A DNA stretch of 38,274 nt from Nodularia sp. (in: cyanobacteria) (GCA_007692755.1 REBL01000173.1:1-38274), one strand, 5' to 3'. Shown: positions 1 through 9,380, counted from the first letter of the stretch. Numbers and translations are program-made. Notes: a model not told the origin generated them from the sequence alone.

Positions 1-9
1 GCCTAGCAT

Positions 10-963
10 TTACCAATCACGGTAGAGTTTTTCTGCATAAAACATAATCTCTTCATTTGGTAGTCTAATTTTTGGTTGTTGTCGGGGGTACAGACTTTCA
101 ATAGCACTGGTATCTTGTTCAACAACTGTGGAAACTGCTCGTAATAATGAGTTTTTTAACAAAAACTTTGACCAAGGATTTATTCCCTGAGCATATACCA
201 ACACAAATGTTTTGGTGACTGTTTCTGTTTCTGGGTAAAGAATATGAACTTGAGCAATATTACTAATGGGTGTTTTAGCGAAGAAAACAGTAGTCGAAGG
301 AAATGCGTATTCAAGTATATTATTTAGTATCTTGGGAAAGATTCCCAAAACCGGATTTTTAATAATTTCTTTGAGGGTGTTGTCAGCTCTACTAATTTTT
401 TGCTCTACTTTAGCGTAGTAACCGTTTTCCTCAAAAGAACTAACATTACAGGATGAAATTTTAAATAGTTCTTTATGAGTACCATTTTGATGATTATAGT
501 CATAATTAACCATCAAGCTACTCAAAAAGTCTCCCTGAATATTTGTTTCTCCAGCTACTCCCATAAATTCGTAGGTATCGACAATATTTTGATGCAAATC
601 GGGAATAGGCAATCTTGGTTCAAATCCGCCATAAGTCCAGATACAATCATTGCGAAGAATTAGCTCTAACGGCTTGGTGATTGGCTGAGGGTCTTTTTTA
701 TTTTCTTGATATAGTCTGCCTTGAGCATCAAATTCTAAAGCATGAAAAGGGCAAGTTACAGTATTTCTTTCTTGACAAATCCAGCCATCTGATAAAGCTG
801 CTTGCATATGTGGACAGATGTTGTTTAGGGCAAATACTTCACCTTTTTGGTTTTGCCAAAGCGCATAATCATTGCCATTTAAAGTAATTTTTTGGAGTTG
901 ATTAATACCCAGCATCGATTTATGAGCAACCAACCAAGGTGCGCCCGGTAAAATTGGTTTCAT
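10..963 (-). CDS. Rieske [2Fe-2S] non-heme iron oxygenase
   Basis: This 317-residue protein is a two-domain Rieske oxygenase of the aromatic-ring-hydroxylase type. The N-terminal Rieske domain carries C50-x-H52 and C71-x2-H74, which bind the [2Fe-2S] cluster. The C-terminal domain has H158 and H163 in a DYNHQNGTH segment and a probable third ligand D284, completing a mononuclear iron facial triad. Family knowledge: electrons pass from a reductase through the Rieske cluster to the iron, which activates O2. The length fits the short cyanobacterial members that act on small hydrophobic or chlorophyll- and carotenoid-derived compounds, but the substrate is unknown. The ATG at 963 has a GGAAG ribosome site 5 bases upstream. 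The gene is divergent from a TetR regulator across 143 bp with two palindromes, so repression by that regulator is likely. No reductase partner lies nearby. Confidence 0.88.
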   Translation of the reverse strand: MKPILPGAPWLVAHKSMLGINQLQKITLNGNDYALWQNQKGEVFALNNICPHMQAALSDGWICQERNTVTCPFHALEFDAQGRLYQENKKDPQPITKPLELILRNDCIWTYGGFEPRLPIPDLHQNIVDTYEFMGVAGETNIQGDFLSSLMVNYDYNHQNGTHKELFKISSCNVSSFEENGYYAKVEQKISRADNTLKEIIKNPVLGIFPKILNNILEYAFPSTTVFFAKTPISNIAQVHILYPETETVTKTFVLVYAQGINPWSKFLLKNSLLRAVSTVVEQDTSAIESLYPRQQPKIRLPNEEIMFYAEKLYRDW

Positions 964-1000
964 TGAGCTTCCAAAAATTATTCAAAATAGTTTTAACTTA

Positions 1001-1020
1001 TTAACTAAAAAGTTAGTTAA
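1001..1020. promoter_or_regulatory. Perfect palindrome, probable TetR operator 1
   Basis: TTAACTAA, a four-base AAAG spacer and TTAGTTAA form a perfect 8-bp inverted repeat in the spacer between the divergent Rieske and tetR genes. Size and symmetry suit a TetR-family dimer. That the neighbouring regulator binds it is inferred. Confidence 0.55.
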
Positions 1021-1057
1021 TAATTAATCTAATAAATTTGATCATTTATGTCAACTA

Positions 1058-1077
1058 CTAACCAAATTTTTAGTTAG
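1058..1077. promoter_or_regulatory. Second operator-like palindrome
   Basis: CTAAC and GTTAG arms are separated by ten bases. The TTAGTT/AACTAA half-site resembles the palindrome at 1001-1020. It lies 30 bp before the tetR start, so it could mediate autoregulation. Confidence 0.4.
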
Positions 1078-1106
1078 AATATCAGTCGTTAGTATGATGG
1101 TAAGCC

Positions 1107-1763
1107 GTGAGTCGTTCAACGCAGTCAAAGGTTTCGTCTAAAAAGCCGCGTCAGGTGCGCGATGCAGAGGCGACAAAAAAGCAGATTCTCGATGCAGCAG
1201 AAGCGGAGTTCTCCCGAAATGGACTTAGTGGGGCGCGGACAGAGGCGATCGCGAAAGGTGCAAAAGTCACCACAGCGATGATTTACTACTACTTTCAGAG
1301 CAAGGAAGGGTTGTATAAAGCGGTTCTGCAACGTCCGGTAGTGGAAATGTCGCAAGGGGTTCAACAGCTAAATCTGGATCAGTTTCCAGCAGATGCAGCG
1401 TTGAAAATCTTGATTAAACAGGTGATTGCTTATGAAGCGGTACATCCACAACGAGGGATGCTGTGGTTTCAAGAAGCGAACCAAAATCAGGGTAAATATT
1501 TTAAGTTAGGGAATTGGGAAGAAAATTTTGGGTATGTGATCAAAATTTTAGACCGGGGAATGGCTGAGGGTTGTTTCCGTCAGGTGGATGCTTTTCTGGT
1601 TACTCTCCAAATTGCAGGAATTTGTAATTTTTATTTCAACGCCCACGAAAATCTCAAACACATTAGACCAGATTTGCAACTACTGACTCCAGAAATGATT
1701 GAGCAGTACTCTGAAGAAGCGGTGAATTTGATTTTGGCTGGTGTGCGAAAGGGTGGGGAGTAG
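1107..1763 (+). CDS. TetR/AcrR family transcriptional regulator
   Basis: This 218-residue regulator has a basic N-terminal tail and then a TetR helix-turn-helix at about residues 24-70, with the family pattern of A-I-A-x-x-A followed by MIYYYFQSKEGLY. The C-terminal part is a helical ligand-binding domain of the kind that also mediates dimerisation. The start is a GTG at 1107; the nearby ATG pair at 1094 is in another frame. It is transcribed divergently from the Rieske oxygenase, and two similar palindromes lie between them, so it most likely represses both. The ligand cannot be predicted. Its 3' end runs into a G-rich dispersed repeat and a heptamer array. Confidence 0.9.
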   Translation: MSRSTQSKVSSKKPRQVRDAEATKKQILDAAEAEFSRNGLSGARTEAIAKGAKVTTAMIYYYFQSKEGLYKAVLQRPVVEMSQGVQQLNLDQFPADAALKILIKQVIAYEAVHPQRGMLWFQEANQNQGKYFKLGNWEENFGYVIKILDRGMAEGCFRQVDAFLVTLQIAGICNFYFNAHENLKHIRPDLQLLTPEMIEQYSEEAVNLILAGVRKGGE

Positions 1764-1790
1764 AAGAGGCAGGGCGCAGGGGAGAAGAGG

Positions 1791-1886
1791 CAGGGGGGAG
1801 AAGACGGTAACTTCCCAATGACTAATGATTAATGACTAATGACTAATGACTAATGACTAATGACTAATGACTAATGACTAATGACC
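1791..1886. repeat. STRR-type heptamer array with conserved GC-rich leader (copy 1)
   Basis: Ten tandem AATGACT-type heptamers run from 1817 to 1886, with one variant (AATGATT) and a final AATGACC. They follow a G-rich leader (CAGGGGGGAGAAGACGG) at 1791-1807. A near-identical leader precedes a second array at 26245-26307. This is the short tandemly repeated repetitive sequence class known from heterocystous cyanobacteria. The array overlaps the last codons and stop of the HD-domain gene on the minus strand. Confidence 0.85.
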
Positions 1887-4481
1887 ATTTTTACCTGCTT
1901 TCAATTTAGGATAAGCAATGCGCTTGTGGTGAAATTGCAACCAAACATCTACAAAAATTTGGCTAATTTCTGACATTTCTTGCCGTGTCAGTCCGGAATC
2001 TACCATTTGATTACCTTGCCATTTGGCCCGGAGAATATTATTCAGCATGGTTAAAGCTTGTTCTGGGGTGGCATCTTTGAGCGATCGCAGTGCCGCTTCA
2101 CAGGAATCTGCTAACATAACTATTCCGGTTTCCCGTGATTGGGGAATTGGGCCGTCATAGCGAAAATCGGCATCATCTAATATTAAGTTGGGATCTTCCT
2201 GAGACATTTGCTGTGCTTGGTGGTGGAAATAGGCAATCAGCATCGTTCCTTGATGCTCAGGAATAAAAGCTTGTATTGCTGTGGGTAAAAGGTGTTTTTG
2301 CGCCATCACTATTCCCTCAGTTACGTGCTTTTTGATAATTGCTGCACTTTTCCAAGGATCTTTAATTTCTGTTTCATGTTTATTCGGCCCCCCCATTTGA
2401 TTTTCAATAAAGCCCAGAGGGTCGTGCATTTTGCCGATATCATGATACAAAGTTCCAGCCCTGACCAGTTCTACATTACATCCCAACTTTTTGGCAGCAG
2501 CTTCCGCCAGAGTGGCTACGAACAAAGTGTGCTGAAAGGTTCCAGGGGTTTCAGTAGCTAGTCGTTTTAATAAGGGGCGATTCGGATTGGCTAATTCTGC
2601 TAATCGAATGGAAGTAACTAAATCAAATACCTTTTCGAGGTAAGGACTTAAGCCCAAGGCGACAATACTCCAAGCTAAACCAGATAAAGCAAATAAGCCT
2701 GAGCTTTGAAGTACGACATACCAACCACCACCAAATGCTGCACCGATGAGGAGCTTCATGAACAGATACATACCACCCTGAGTCAAAGCGATCGCCACAC
2801 CCAATAATGCTAATTCTTCGCGCGATCGCAATCTTTGCGCGATGCTACTACCCAATATTCCCGCCGCCCCACCAGCCAAAAGCGAAATTATGCCAATTTC
2901 CACGGTCATGGGTAGAATCAGCAGCAGTAGTCCCACAACCGTCACACCCAAAACAGGTGCATAAAAACTACCCAACAATAAACCAACGGCGCTCCAAGTG
3001 GTATACGGTACGCCAAAGGCTAGCACTCCTGGGGTACTTAGGGTCAGCAGCAGAACTAACAAGTAATCGCGCTGCCGCAATTTACACTTCATTCGTCTTC
3101 CGACTACAACAAAAATGCCAATTGCTACAGTCACAATGCCGGCTAATTTTGTCAATTCTAGCCAGTTATTCTCCCGGCGAATTAATTGATAATACTCCAG
3201 GACATCAAAGTGCCATTTAGTAATCTCTTCTCCCTTGATGACAATCAGTTCTCCTTGTTGCACCTCCACCATCACAGGTGATACACCATCTGATGCTTGC
3301 TGTATTTGTTGTTTGGTTTGTTCCTCATCATTCTTGAGATTGGGTTGCAGCACAGATAACAACAATTTTGTTACCAGAGGTTCGGCATTTTTGGAGACCA
3401 ATTCCTGTACGTTGAGCTTTACTGCATTCTGGAGAATACTTGAGGGTAATCCTGGGGGAATTCCTTGAGCTAAAATCCTATCTGCACTCTGGCGAATTCC
3501 TGTTTTTGCTTGAGTCCATTCGTTATCTGATAATTTCAGGAGGGCAGTTTCGCTGTAAATTCGCTGAGAATTGGCCTTCTCTGGCTGTAAAAGTTGGTTT
3601 TTTGCTTGGGTGTATGCTTGGCGGACTTGCGAGGTTTGGACTATGAGGGAATCCAAGTTTTGCTCTGAAGTTGTGGCGCGATAAGCTTTTAGTTCCGCTA
3701 CGGCTTGAGTAAACTCAGTATTTTGGGCAATATTAACGGGCTTTTCCTCTAAAGGGGATAGAAACAGCGGTAAATTACCTGATCTGAGGAGAGTAGACAG
3801 AGATTCGTGTTGTTGAATCTGTGAACCCGTAGATGATGGAAACAAAGGCAAAAATTCGGAAGTGGGAAGTTTTTGTGCTATTCCACCTGGTTGTCTATTT
3901 TCCAGATTACTGCTGTTTTTACCAACTAACCAGCCCGATTTTTCTTGACTAGTATTGTTTAAAGTTATCAGTAGCGTTTTCCATTCCGAGGCAGAAGAAG
4001 AGCGAAGATAATGCTGGGTAGGAATAGACAAAACTGATGTATCAAAAAAAGGAAAAACTCCGGCAGTAGCGCGAATTTTATTGCCCTCATCTAGAAGTTG
4101 CTGTAAATTTTTGTTGATTCTTTCAGTTCTTTGGACATCGACCATCAAGACTGCGATGGAACTTCTACTGGCGGCTTGGCGTTGGGCTTCTGTTTCTTCT
4201 TTATCCTCAATGTTAGCAGTATAGGGTGCTTTCATCGTTTCTGGTGCAGGAGTACCTACTGTCAACTGGGGTTGGTTGTATAGTTTATGCCCCATAACCC
4301 CTGTAAGAGATACTACAGCGATCGCTAAAACAACAGAAGAACGCTTTTCATGCACCCAGCCTAGACATACTGCATCAATCCCCCGTCGAATTCTGACCGT
4401 TTTTGCCATTGTTCTGAGTGCTGTTTCTGGTTTTTGGTGTTCGCTGTGATCAAAAGACTGAAAAAATCGCTGCTTTTTCAT
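1878..4481 (-). CDS. 7TM-HD phosphodiesterase (PgpH-like, probable c-di-AMP hydrolase)
   Basis: The protein has a short cytoplasmic N-terminus, one membrane anchor, a long extracytoplasmic 7TMR-HDED-like region, a multi-helix membrane block and a C-terminal HD domain with HDIGK, about 188 residues before the end. H-HD spacing and the later GPIPQSRE and LADSCEAALR segments match the PgpH family. Family knowledge: PgpH hydrolyses cyclic di-AMP to pApA. The frame stays open to an ATG at 4601, but those 40 extra residues look non-conserved and proline-rich, so the start at 4481 (MKKQRFF) is preferred; another ATG is at 4409. The final Gly-His codons and TAG stop lie inside the heptamer array at 1817-1886. 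It follows the ADP-ribosylglycohydrolase-like gene on the same strand. Confidence 0.85.
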   Translation of the reverse strand: MKKQRFFQSFDHSEHQKPETALRTMAKTVRIRRGIDAVCLGWVHEKRSSVVLAIAVVSLTGVMGHKLYNQPQLTVGTPAPETMKAPYTANIEDKEETEAQRQAASRSSIAVLMVDVQRTERINKNLQQLLDEGNKIRATAGVFPFFDTSVLSIPTQHYLRSSSASEWKTLLITLNNTSQEKSGWLVGKNSSNLENRQPGGIAQKLPTSEFLPLFPSSTGSQIQQHESLSTLLRSGNLPLFLSPLEEKPVNIAQNTEFTQAVAELKAYRATTSEQNLDSLIVQTSQVRQAYTQAKNQLLQPEKANSQRIYSETALLKLSDNEWTQAKTGIRQSADRILAQGIPPGLPSSILQNAVKLNVQELVSKNAEPLVTKLLLSVLQPNLKNDEEQTKQQIQQASDGVSPVMVEVQQGELIVIKGEEITKWHFDVLEYYQLIRRENNWLELTKLAGIVTVAIGIFVVVGRRMKCKLRQRDYLLVLLLTLSTPGVLAFGVPYTTWSAVGLLLGSFYAPVLGVTVVGLLLLILPMTVEIGIISLLAGGAAGILGSSIAQRLRSREELALLGVAIALTQGGMYLFMKLLIGAAFGGGWYVVLQSSGLFALSGLAWSIVALGLSPYLEKVFDLVTSIRLAELANPNRPLLKRLATETPGTFQHTLFVATLAEAAAKKLGCNVELVRAGTLYHDIGKMHDPLGFIENQMGGPNKHETEIKDPWKSAAIIKKHVTEGIVMAQKHLLPTAIQAFIPEHQGTMLIAYFHHQAQQMSQEDPNLILDDADFRYDGPIPQSRETGIVMLADSCEAALRSLKDATPEQALTMLNNILRAKWQGNQMVDSGLTRQEMSEISQIFVDVWLQFHHKRIAYPKLKAGKNGH

Positions 4482-4702
4482 ATTCTCTGGCTGCTTACTT
4501 TGATCACTCAAAACAAGACAATCCTCAAAAAGAACACCAAGTGGTGGTGGACGCGATGAGAACATCGGTAATGGGATCTGGTTGAAGCCGATTGTACACA
4601 ATAGCTACCTACAGACTAAGGTTATATTTGGTGAGTACAAAACTACTAAATTTTTTATTTATTAGCTAGTGTTTTGTGCCTACATGAACGGTAACAATAA
4701 CA

Positions 4703-5659
4703 TTAACGCGACTGGATAACGCGAGGAGATGCAAAGACGCAAAGCTGAGACTGTTCTTCACCTCTGAGACATCCCTCCTCTGGATACTCCTTTAGATGTA
4801 GGGCGGGATCATACACTCCTGACCATACAGCAACAAGTGCATCAGCTAATTCTAGCACTTGGGAAAAATTTGTTAGTTCCCAAATGGCTAAATTAGTTGG
4901 ACATAACAACACTTGCCATTTTACTGGAATACCCGTAGTACTGTTGTAAGCTCCTGATAAAGCACCAGTAATTGTAGTGATAGTTTGGGAATTTAAATTT
5001 TTAGTTTCTCCTTGCCAAGTATTATCCTGGTGAGTAGACCGCAAAACCCCCAGATGCAGGTCTTCCAAGGTGCTGAGAAAGCAGTAAAACGCCATCGCGA
5101 TCGCATTACTCGGCTCTGCTTCTCTACTGAATTCAGCTTGTGCCGATTCTAACCCAACTTCTGCATCTAATAAATCATTAAGTTTTAGTAATTTTTCTGG
5201 TAAAAGTGTGGATGTTTCTCCAATAAAGGCGATGATTTCCGGTATGAGGGTTCGAGGATGAAATTTTTCCGTGAGACATTGAGCGATCGCATATCCTACT
5301 GCTAGTATGCCATCCCTGACAATCGGGTCATCTGCCCATATTTGCAACACATGCAGCAGGTTTTGTCGCAAGTTAGTTGTATTCTCATGAAAAAAAACTG
5401 TCACTGGTAACGTGACAATAATCGCTTTTGGTAAAAAACCATCACTTATATCTAAATCAGGAGATTTTTTTTGATCACGCTCTAGCCAATTATCTATATC
5501 TAATTTGCCTAATTCGATTAAGCTTTGGACACCCAGAACTGCTATTTTGCTGGCATCAGAGCAACTATTATACTGCCCTTCAGCATTCTTGGCTAAAACT
5601 TCACCCAGTAATGCCCCTAATAAACTTCCTTTAAAGCGATTAATTAGTGGATAGCGCAT
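4703..5659 (-). CDS. Degenerate ADP-ribosylglycohydrolase-like protein
   Basis: The 318-residue protein begins with RFKGSLLGALLGEVL, the usual opening helix of the ADP-ribosylglycohydrolase (DraG) fold. Near residue 230 it has TITGALSGAYNSTTGIP, matching the family's second glycine-rich helix. The acidic metal-binding motifs are missing: the first site reads SDAS rather than a TDDT-like motif, and the second reads LNSQTIT where catalytic members have several aspartates. It is therefore probably a non-catalytic member, perhaps binding nucleotides or partners. It starts 23 bases after the aroQ stop on the same strand, so the two are likely co-transcribed. The fold assignment is moderately secure; its role is unknown. 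Confidence 0.65.
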   Translation of the reverse strand: MRYPLINRFKGSLLGALLGEVLAKNAEGQYNSCSDASKIAVLGVQSLIELGKLDIDNWLERDQKKSPDLDISDGFLPKAIIVTLPVTVFFHENTTNLRQNLLHVLQIWADDPIVRDGILAVGYAIAQCLTEKFHPRTLIPEIIAFIGETSTLLPEKLLKLNDLLDAEVGLESAQAEFSREAEPSNAIAMAFYCFLSTLEDLHLGVLRSTHQDNTWQGETKNLNSQTITTITGALSGAYNSTTGIPVKWQVLLCPTNLAIWELTNFSQVLELADALVAVWSGVYDPALHLKEYPEEGCLRGEEQSQLCVFASPRVIQSR

Positions 5660-5682
5660 ATTCAGAAAAAATAAATCTTAAC

Positions 5683-6177
5683 TTATTTATTTCTTAAATG
5701 ATGCACTAGAGCCTGTAAGCCGAGCAAGTAACTTTGCACACCAAAACCGCTTATTTGTCCGATGGCTACGGGAGCGATGAAAGAATGATGGCGGAAGTCT
5801 TCCCGGCGATAAATATTGCTCAGATGTACTTCTACTGTAGGTAGGTTAACACCAGCGATCGCATCCCGTAAAGCCACGCTTGTATGGGTGTAAGCCCCGG
5901 CATTTATCAAAATTCCCTGATGTTTTCCTAAAGCTCCATGAATAGTATCTACCAAAACCCCTTCATGATTTGACTGCACGGGAATTACTTTCGCCTGAAA
6001 CTGCAAAGCTTCTTCTTCTAACAAGCGATTAATTTCAGCCAGCCCCAAGGAACCATAAATTCCCGGTTCTCGCTGTCCTAGTAAATTTAGATTTGGCCCG
6101 TGCAGTAATAAAATGCTGATTAGTGGCGAAGATGAGTTCAATTTCTTTGGCTGCTTAACGACGACGCGATCGCTCAT
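5683..6177 (-). CDS. aroQ: Type II 3-dehydroquinate dehydratase
   Basis: This 164-residue enzyme converts 3-dehydroquinate to 3-dehydroshikimate in the shikimate pathway, in the cytoplasm. The type II signatures are present: [17 protein letters not shown] with catalytic Y41, the [15 protein letters not shown] loop, and [11 protein letters not shown] with catalytic H118 and the following arginines. About 20 residues precede the conserved [10 protein letters not shown] strand, slightly longer than usual, so a later non-ATG start is possible. The 5' end overlaps a 45-residue gene by 23 bases in a different frame, suggesting translational coupling, and the ADP-ribosylglycohydrolase-like gene follows after 23 bases. 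Confidence 0.95.
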   Translation of the reverse strand: MSDRVVVKQPKKLNSSSPLISILLLHGPNLNLLGQREPGIYGSLGLAEINRLLEEEALQFQAKVIPVQSNHEGVLVDTIHGALGKHQGILINAGAYTHTSVALRDAIAGVNLPTVEVHLSNIYRREDFRHHSFIAPVAIGQISGFGVQSYLLGLQALVHHLRNK

Positions 6178-6292
6178 GTACAGGAATCGGAATTAGTTCC
6201 GGCTCCGGCTCGCATTCTGGTCCTAATAAGCCCTCAATGAGCTTGCGTGCCAACGCCTTCAGCTTTTCTAGCACTTTATCTATATAGTCCAT
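6155..6292 (-). CDS. Small 45-residue protein overlapping aroQ
   Basis: The ATG at 6292 opens a 45-codon frame. An amphipathic, lysine- and leucine-rich helix ([20 protein letters not shown]) leads to an acidic proline run ([13 protein letters not shown]) and a basic end (ERSRRR). AGGAG sits 11 bases upstream. The stop lies 23 bases inside aroQ in a different frame, so ribosomes could pass from one gene to the other. The composition is protein-like and I have a faint memory of similar short proteins in related cyanobacteria, but no function is known to me. It probably heads a three-gene operon with aroQ. Confidence 0.6.
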   Translation of the reverse strand: MDYIDKVLEKLKALARKLIEGLLGPECEPEPELIPIPVHERSRRR

Positions 6293-6518
6293 TGAACTGA
6301 CCGCTCCTGAGATACTACCTCAATATTTTGACTAACAGTTACGCAGAACTCGCGTACTTTTGCACCTCTAGTTTGAGAATGGGCTGATACAAACTGACCA
6401 ATTCTAGAAATGAGCTACCTCTAGAATTTGGAGTTGTAATTCCCCTACTTTTTAGAGTATCACATTACAAACCGACAAAATGGCATTTCACCAATGATGG
6501 GTGTTCTTGATTAAGAGC

Positions 6519-6566
6519 CAATAGTCCATAGTTAGCAAGTTTTACCAAAACAACTATGGACTATTG
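6519..6566. repeat. 15-bp perfect inverted repeat
   Basis: CAATAGTCCATAGTT at 6519-6533 is perfectly complementary to 6552-6566, with an 18-base loop. No T-run follows on either side, so it is more likely a small dispersed palindrome than a simple terminator. It could still end transcription from topA. Confidence 0.6.
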
Positions 6567-6588
6567 ATTCTTGATTGTACCAATTTTA

Positions 6589-6614
6589 GATTTTGGATTT
6601 TGGATTTTGGATTG
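6589..6614. repeat. GATTTTG heptamer run
   Basis: There are three full and one partial copies of GATTTTG. The inverted form (CAAAATC units) recurs at 6700-6716 and at 35614-35640, so this is a dispersed short repeat of the genome. Confidence 0.6.
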
Positions 6615-6663
6615 TTTTTTTGGTTCACGTCCTGCCCCTCCCTCTGCCTGCTCATAAATCTAA

Positions 6664-6697
6664 AATACTCGCTGCGCTGCGTATGCTTCGCTCACGT
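6664..6697. repeat. Dispersed GC-rich element
   Basis: ATACTCGCTGCGCTGCGTA followed by TGCTTCGCTCACG resembles interspersed elements of Nostocales genomes. A diverged copy lies at 33903-33935 (ACTCGCTGTGCTGTGTACC, then CTTCGCT). Confidence 0.45.
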
Positions 6698-6728
6698 CAA
6701 TCTAAAATCCAAAATTGTTTGACTTTAA

Positions 6729-9380
6729 CTAACCTTCGGGATCATTTTTTTTAGCGCTGGTCTTAGAAGATTTAGCACTTGACTTGGTGCGAGAAGTTGT
6801 TGATTTACTAGATTTGCGGGTAGTTTTTTTGGTAGATGCTTTAGTTGCTAACAATTCTAGCGCTGTAGATAGTGTCACATCTTCTACCGATTGACCTTCT
6901 GGGATGCTGACATTAATTTTGCCGTGCTTGATATAAGGACCATAGGGGCCATCATAAATATTCACTGGCGTACCTTCATCGGGGTGCATACCCAATTCAC
7001 GTAAAGCTGCTTTGGACTTGCTACTGCTCGAACCACGTCCCTTTTTCGGTTCAGCTAATAACTCCAAGGCTCGTTCCAGAGAAACTGTCAGCACATTATC
7101 AGCAGCTTTGAGAGAGCGATAGTCTTTACCTTCCTTACCCTGGTCGTGAACAACGTAGGGGCCAAAACGCCCCAAACTGGCTTGAATTTTCTTACCTGTG
7201 TCCGGATGAACTCCTAATGTCCGGGGTAGAGCCAAAAGACCCACAGCCATGTCCAAAGTGACATTTTCTGGAGTCACACCTTTCGGTAAAGAAGTTTGTT
7301 TAGGTTTGGGATTTTCTTCAGTTTTGTCACCCAACTGCACATAAGGGCCGTAAGTACCAATTTTGAGATAAATTGGTTCACCAGTTTCAGGATGCCGACC
7401 TACTTGGTCCGGCCCCACTGTTTTTTGCCGCAGCAGGATTTCTACCTGTTTCGGGTCGAGGTCAGATGGTGTCAAGTCTTTAGGAATTGAGGCAGTAATC
7501 ACAGTGCCATTATTGTCAACTTCGATGTAGGGGCCATATTTCCCAATGCGGACTTTGGCATCTAAATTTTCCAGTAATACTGTTCTGGCTTGACTGGCAT
7601 CGATTTGGCTTTCCTGTTCTTTGACTAAAGTTTCTAAACCTTTGTCTCCCAGATAAAATTCCCGTAAATATGGTAACCACTTAGCTTCGCCTGTGGCAAT
7701 GTCATCGAGGGTTTGTTCCATCTTAGAAGTGAAACTGGGGTCTACAACATCTGGGAAATGTTTTTCTAGCAGATTGGTAACGGCGAAAGCAGTGAAAGTC
7801 GGAATCAGGGCGTTACTCACCAATTGGGCGTAACCCTTATCAATAATTGTGCCGATAATGCTGGCGTAGGTACTAGGGCGACCAATGCCTTCACTTTCTA
7901 GGGTTTTCACCAGAGTCGCTTCAGTATATCTAGCTGGTGGTTGGGTTTCGTGACCCACGGCTTCTAAATCAGTACAATCTGGATGATCACCCACTTTTAA
8001 ACTGGGCAAAATGACTTCCTGATCTTCTAAAGCTGCATCTGGATCATCGGAACCTTCCACATAAGCGCGCAAAAATCCCGGAAAATCAATCCGCTTACCA
8101 GAAGAACGAAAACCAGCGTCTTCAACTTGCAACTGGACGGTAATTTGGGTTTGCCGACAGTCAGCCATTTGACTGGCAACTGTACGCTTCCAAATCAAGT
8201 CATAAAGAGCCAGTTCCCGACCACTTAAACCAGTTTCTTGGGGAGTGCGGAAAGTGTTACCTGCTGGACGAATGGCTTCGTGGGCTTCTTGTGCGCCTTT
8301 CGATTTGGTGGTGTATTGCCGAGGTTGGGGGCTGAGGTAATTTTTACCATAAAGTTGTTCGACACAGCTACGAGCGGCTGTCAGCGCCTGATCAGATAAA
8401 TGCACCGAATCTGTACGCATATAGGTGATATACCCTTGCTCATACAAATTCTGGGCAGTCCGCATGGTGTCTCTGGCGGAAAGACGCAGTTTGCGGTTGG
8501 ATTCTTGTTGCAGTGTCGAAGTAGTAAAGGGTGGCGCAGGTTTACGCGTTACCGGACGTTCATCGATGCTGTTGACATTCCAGGTTTTCCCGGTTAAGCG
8601 TTCCTGGAGAGCTAGAGCTTGCTCTTCGTTGAGCAACAAGACATTGCGCCCGGCGGTAATTTGTCCGGTGGCGGCATCGAAATCGCTACCAGTGGCTACT
8701 TTAGTCCCTCCCAGTGTGGTCAACTGGGAAGCAAAGGCAGTATTTTCCTGCACCAAGCTGGCTTTTAAATCCCAATAAGTACCTTCATGGAAAGCGCGGC
8801 GTTGGCGTTCCTTTTTGACTAAAAGTCGCACAGCTACAGATTGGACTCGCCCAGCAGATAATCCCCAGGCGATTTTTTTCCACAGCAGGGGAGACAGGGT
8901 ATAGCCAACCAGTCGATCCAAAATGCGCCGTGTTTCTTGGGCGCGAACTAACTGCTCATCAATATTGCGGCAATTGTTCAAAGCTTTTTTAATCGCTTCT
9001 TGGGTAATTTCGTGAAACACCATCCGCTTAGTCGGAACTTTTGGCTTCAGCAGCTGGTATAAATGCCAACTTATGCTTTCACCTTCCCGGTCTTCGTCAG
9101 TTGCCAGAATTAGTTCATCTACACCTTTGAGGGCATCTTTGAGCTGGGTAACAACTTTCTTTTTGTCTTTGGGGACAACATACACCGGTTCAAAGTCTGC
9201 GTCTACATTTACCCCCAGCTGCGCCCACCGTTCGGCTTTCACGGCGGCGGGAATTTCACTAGCCGATTGAGGTAGGTCACGGACGTGACCCATAGACGCT
9301 TCCACCCGATAGTCTTTTGGCAGGTAGTTGCGAATGGTACGAGCTTTGGTCGGAGATTCAACGATGACGAGGGTTGACAT
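6729..9380 (-). CDS. topA: DNA topoisomerase I (type IA)
   Basis: This 883-residue enzyme relaxes negatively supercoiled DNA. The TOPRIM domain is at residues 1-130, with E8 in VIVESPTKA and DEDREGE at about 95-101. The active-site tyrosine is Y320 in YITYMRTDS. Other conserved segments are SAGRVQS and [10 protein letters not shown]. The C-terminus lacks the four-cysteine zinc fingers of E. coli TopA and instead carries several glycine-rich toprim C-terminal repeats ([15 protein letters not shown]), then a Lys/Ser/Thr-rich tail of about 50 residues that probably binds DNA non-specifically. This arrangement is usual in cyanobacteria. It is divergent from ndhB. Confidence 0.97.
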   Translation of the reverse strand: MSTLVIVESPTKARTIRNYLPKDYRVEASMGHVRDLPQSASEIPAAVKAERWAQLGVNVDADFEPVYVVPKDKKKVVTQLKDALKGVDELILATDEDREGESISWHLYQLLKPKVPTKRMVFHEITQEAIKKALNNCRNIDEQLVRAQETRRILDRLVGYTLSPLLWKKIAWGLSAGRVQSVAVRLLVKKERQRRAFHEGTYWDLKASLVQENTAFASQLTTLGGTKVATGSDFDAATGQITAGRNVLLLNEEQALALQERLTGKTWNVNSIDERPVTRKPAPPFTTSTLQQESNRKLRLSARDTMRTAQNLYEQGYITYMRTDSVHLSDQALTAARSCVEQLYGKNYLSPQPRQYTTKSKGAQEAHEAIRPAGNTFRTPQETGLSGRELALYDLIWKRTVASQMADCRQTQITVQLQVEDAGFRSSGKRIDFPGFLRAYVEGSDDPDAALEDQEVILPSLKVGDHPDCTDLEAVGHETQPPARYTEATLVKTLESEGIGRPSTYASIIGTIIDKGYAQLVSNALIPTFTAFAVTNLLEKHFPDVVDPSFTSKMEQTLDDIATGEAKWLPYLREFYLGDKGLETLVKEQESQIDASQARTVLLENLDAKVRIGKYGPYIEVDNNGTVITASIPKDLTPSDLDPKQVEILLRQKTVGPDQVGRHPETGEPIYLKIGTYGPYVQLGDKTEENPKPKQTSLPKGVTPENVTLDMAVGLLALPRTLGVHPDTGKKIQASLGRFGPYVVHDQGKEGKDYRSLKAADNVLTVSLERALELLAEPKKGRGSSSSKSKAALRELGMHPDEGTPVNIYDGPYGPYIKHGKINVSIPEGQSVEDVTLSTALELLATKASTKKTTRKSSKSTTSRTKSSAKSSKTSAKKNDPEG

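Larger units (their letters stand above)
6293..6728. other. Repeat-rich intergenic region between aroQ operon and topA 3' end
   Basis: These 436 bases carry no convincing gene. They hold the promoter side of the small gene and aroQ, a 15-bp perfect inverted repeat (6519-6566), a GATTTTG heptamer run (6589-6614), an inverted partial copy of it (6700-6716), and a dispersed GC-rich element (6664-6697). Confidence 0.6.

Noticed and set aside
614-624. GGTTCAAATCC, like a tRNA T-arm
   Set aside because: It lies inside the Rieske gene on the opposite strand, with no acceptor stem, D-arm or anticodon arm around it.
1817-1886. Regular repeat array considered as CRISPR
   Set aside because: Seven-base units are directly tandem without spacers; this is an STRR microsatellite.
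8425-8778. 117-codon plus-strand frame opposite topA
   Set aside because: It is antisense to a strongly conserved enzyme, resembles no family and has no ribosome site.
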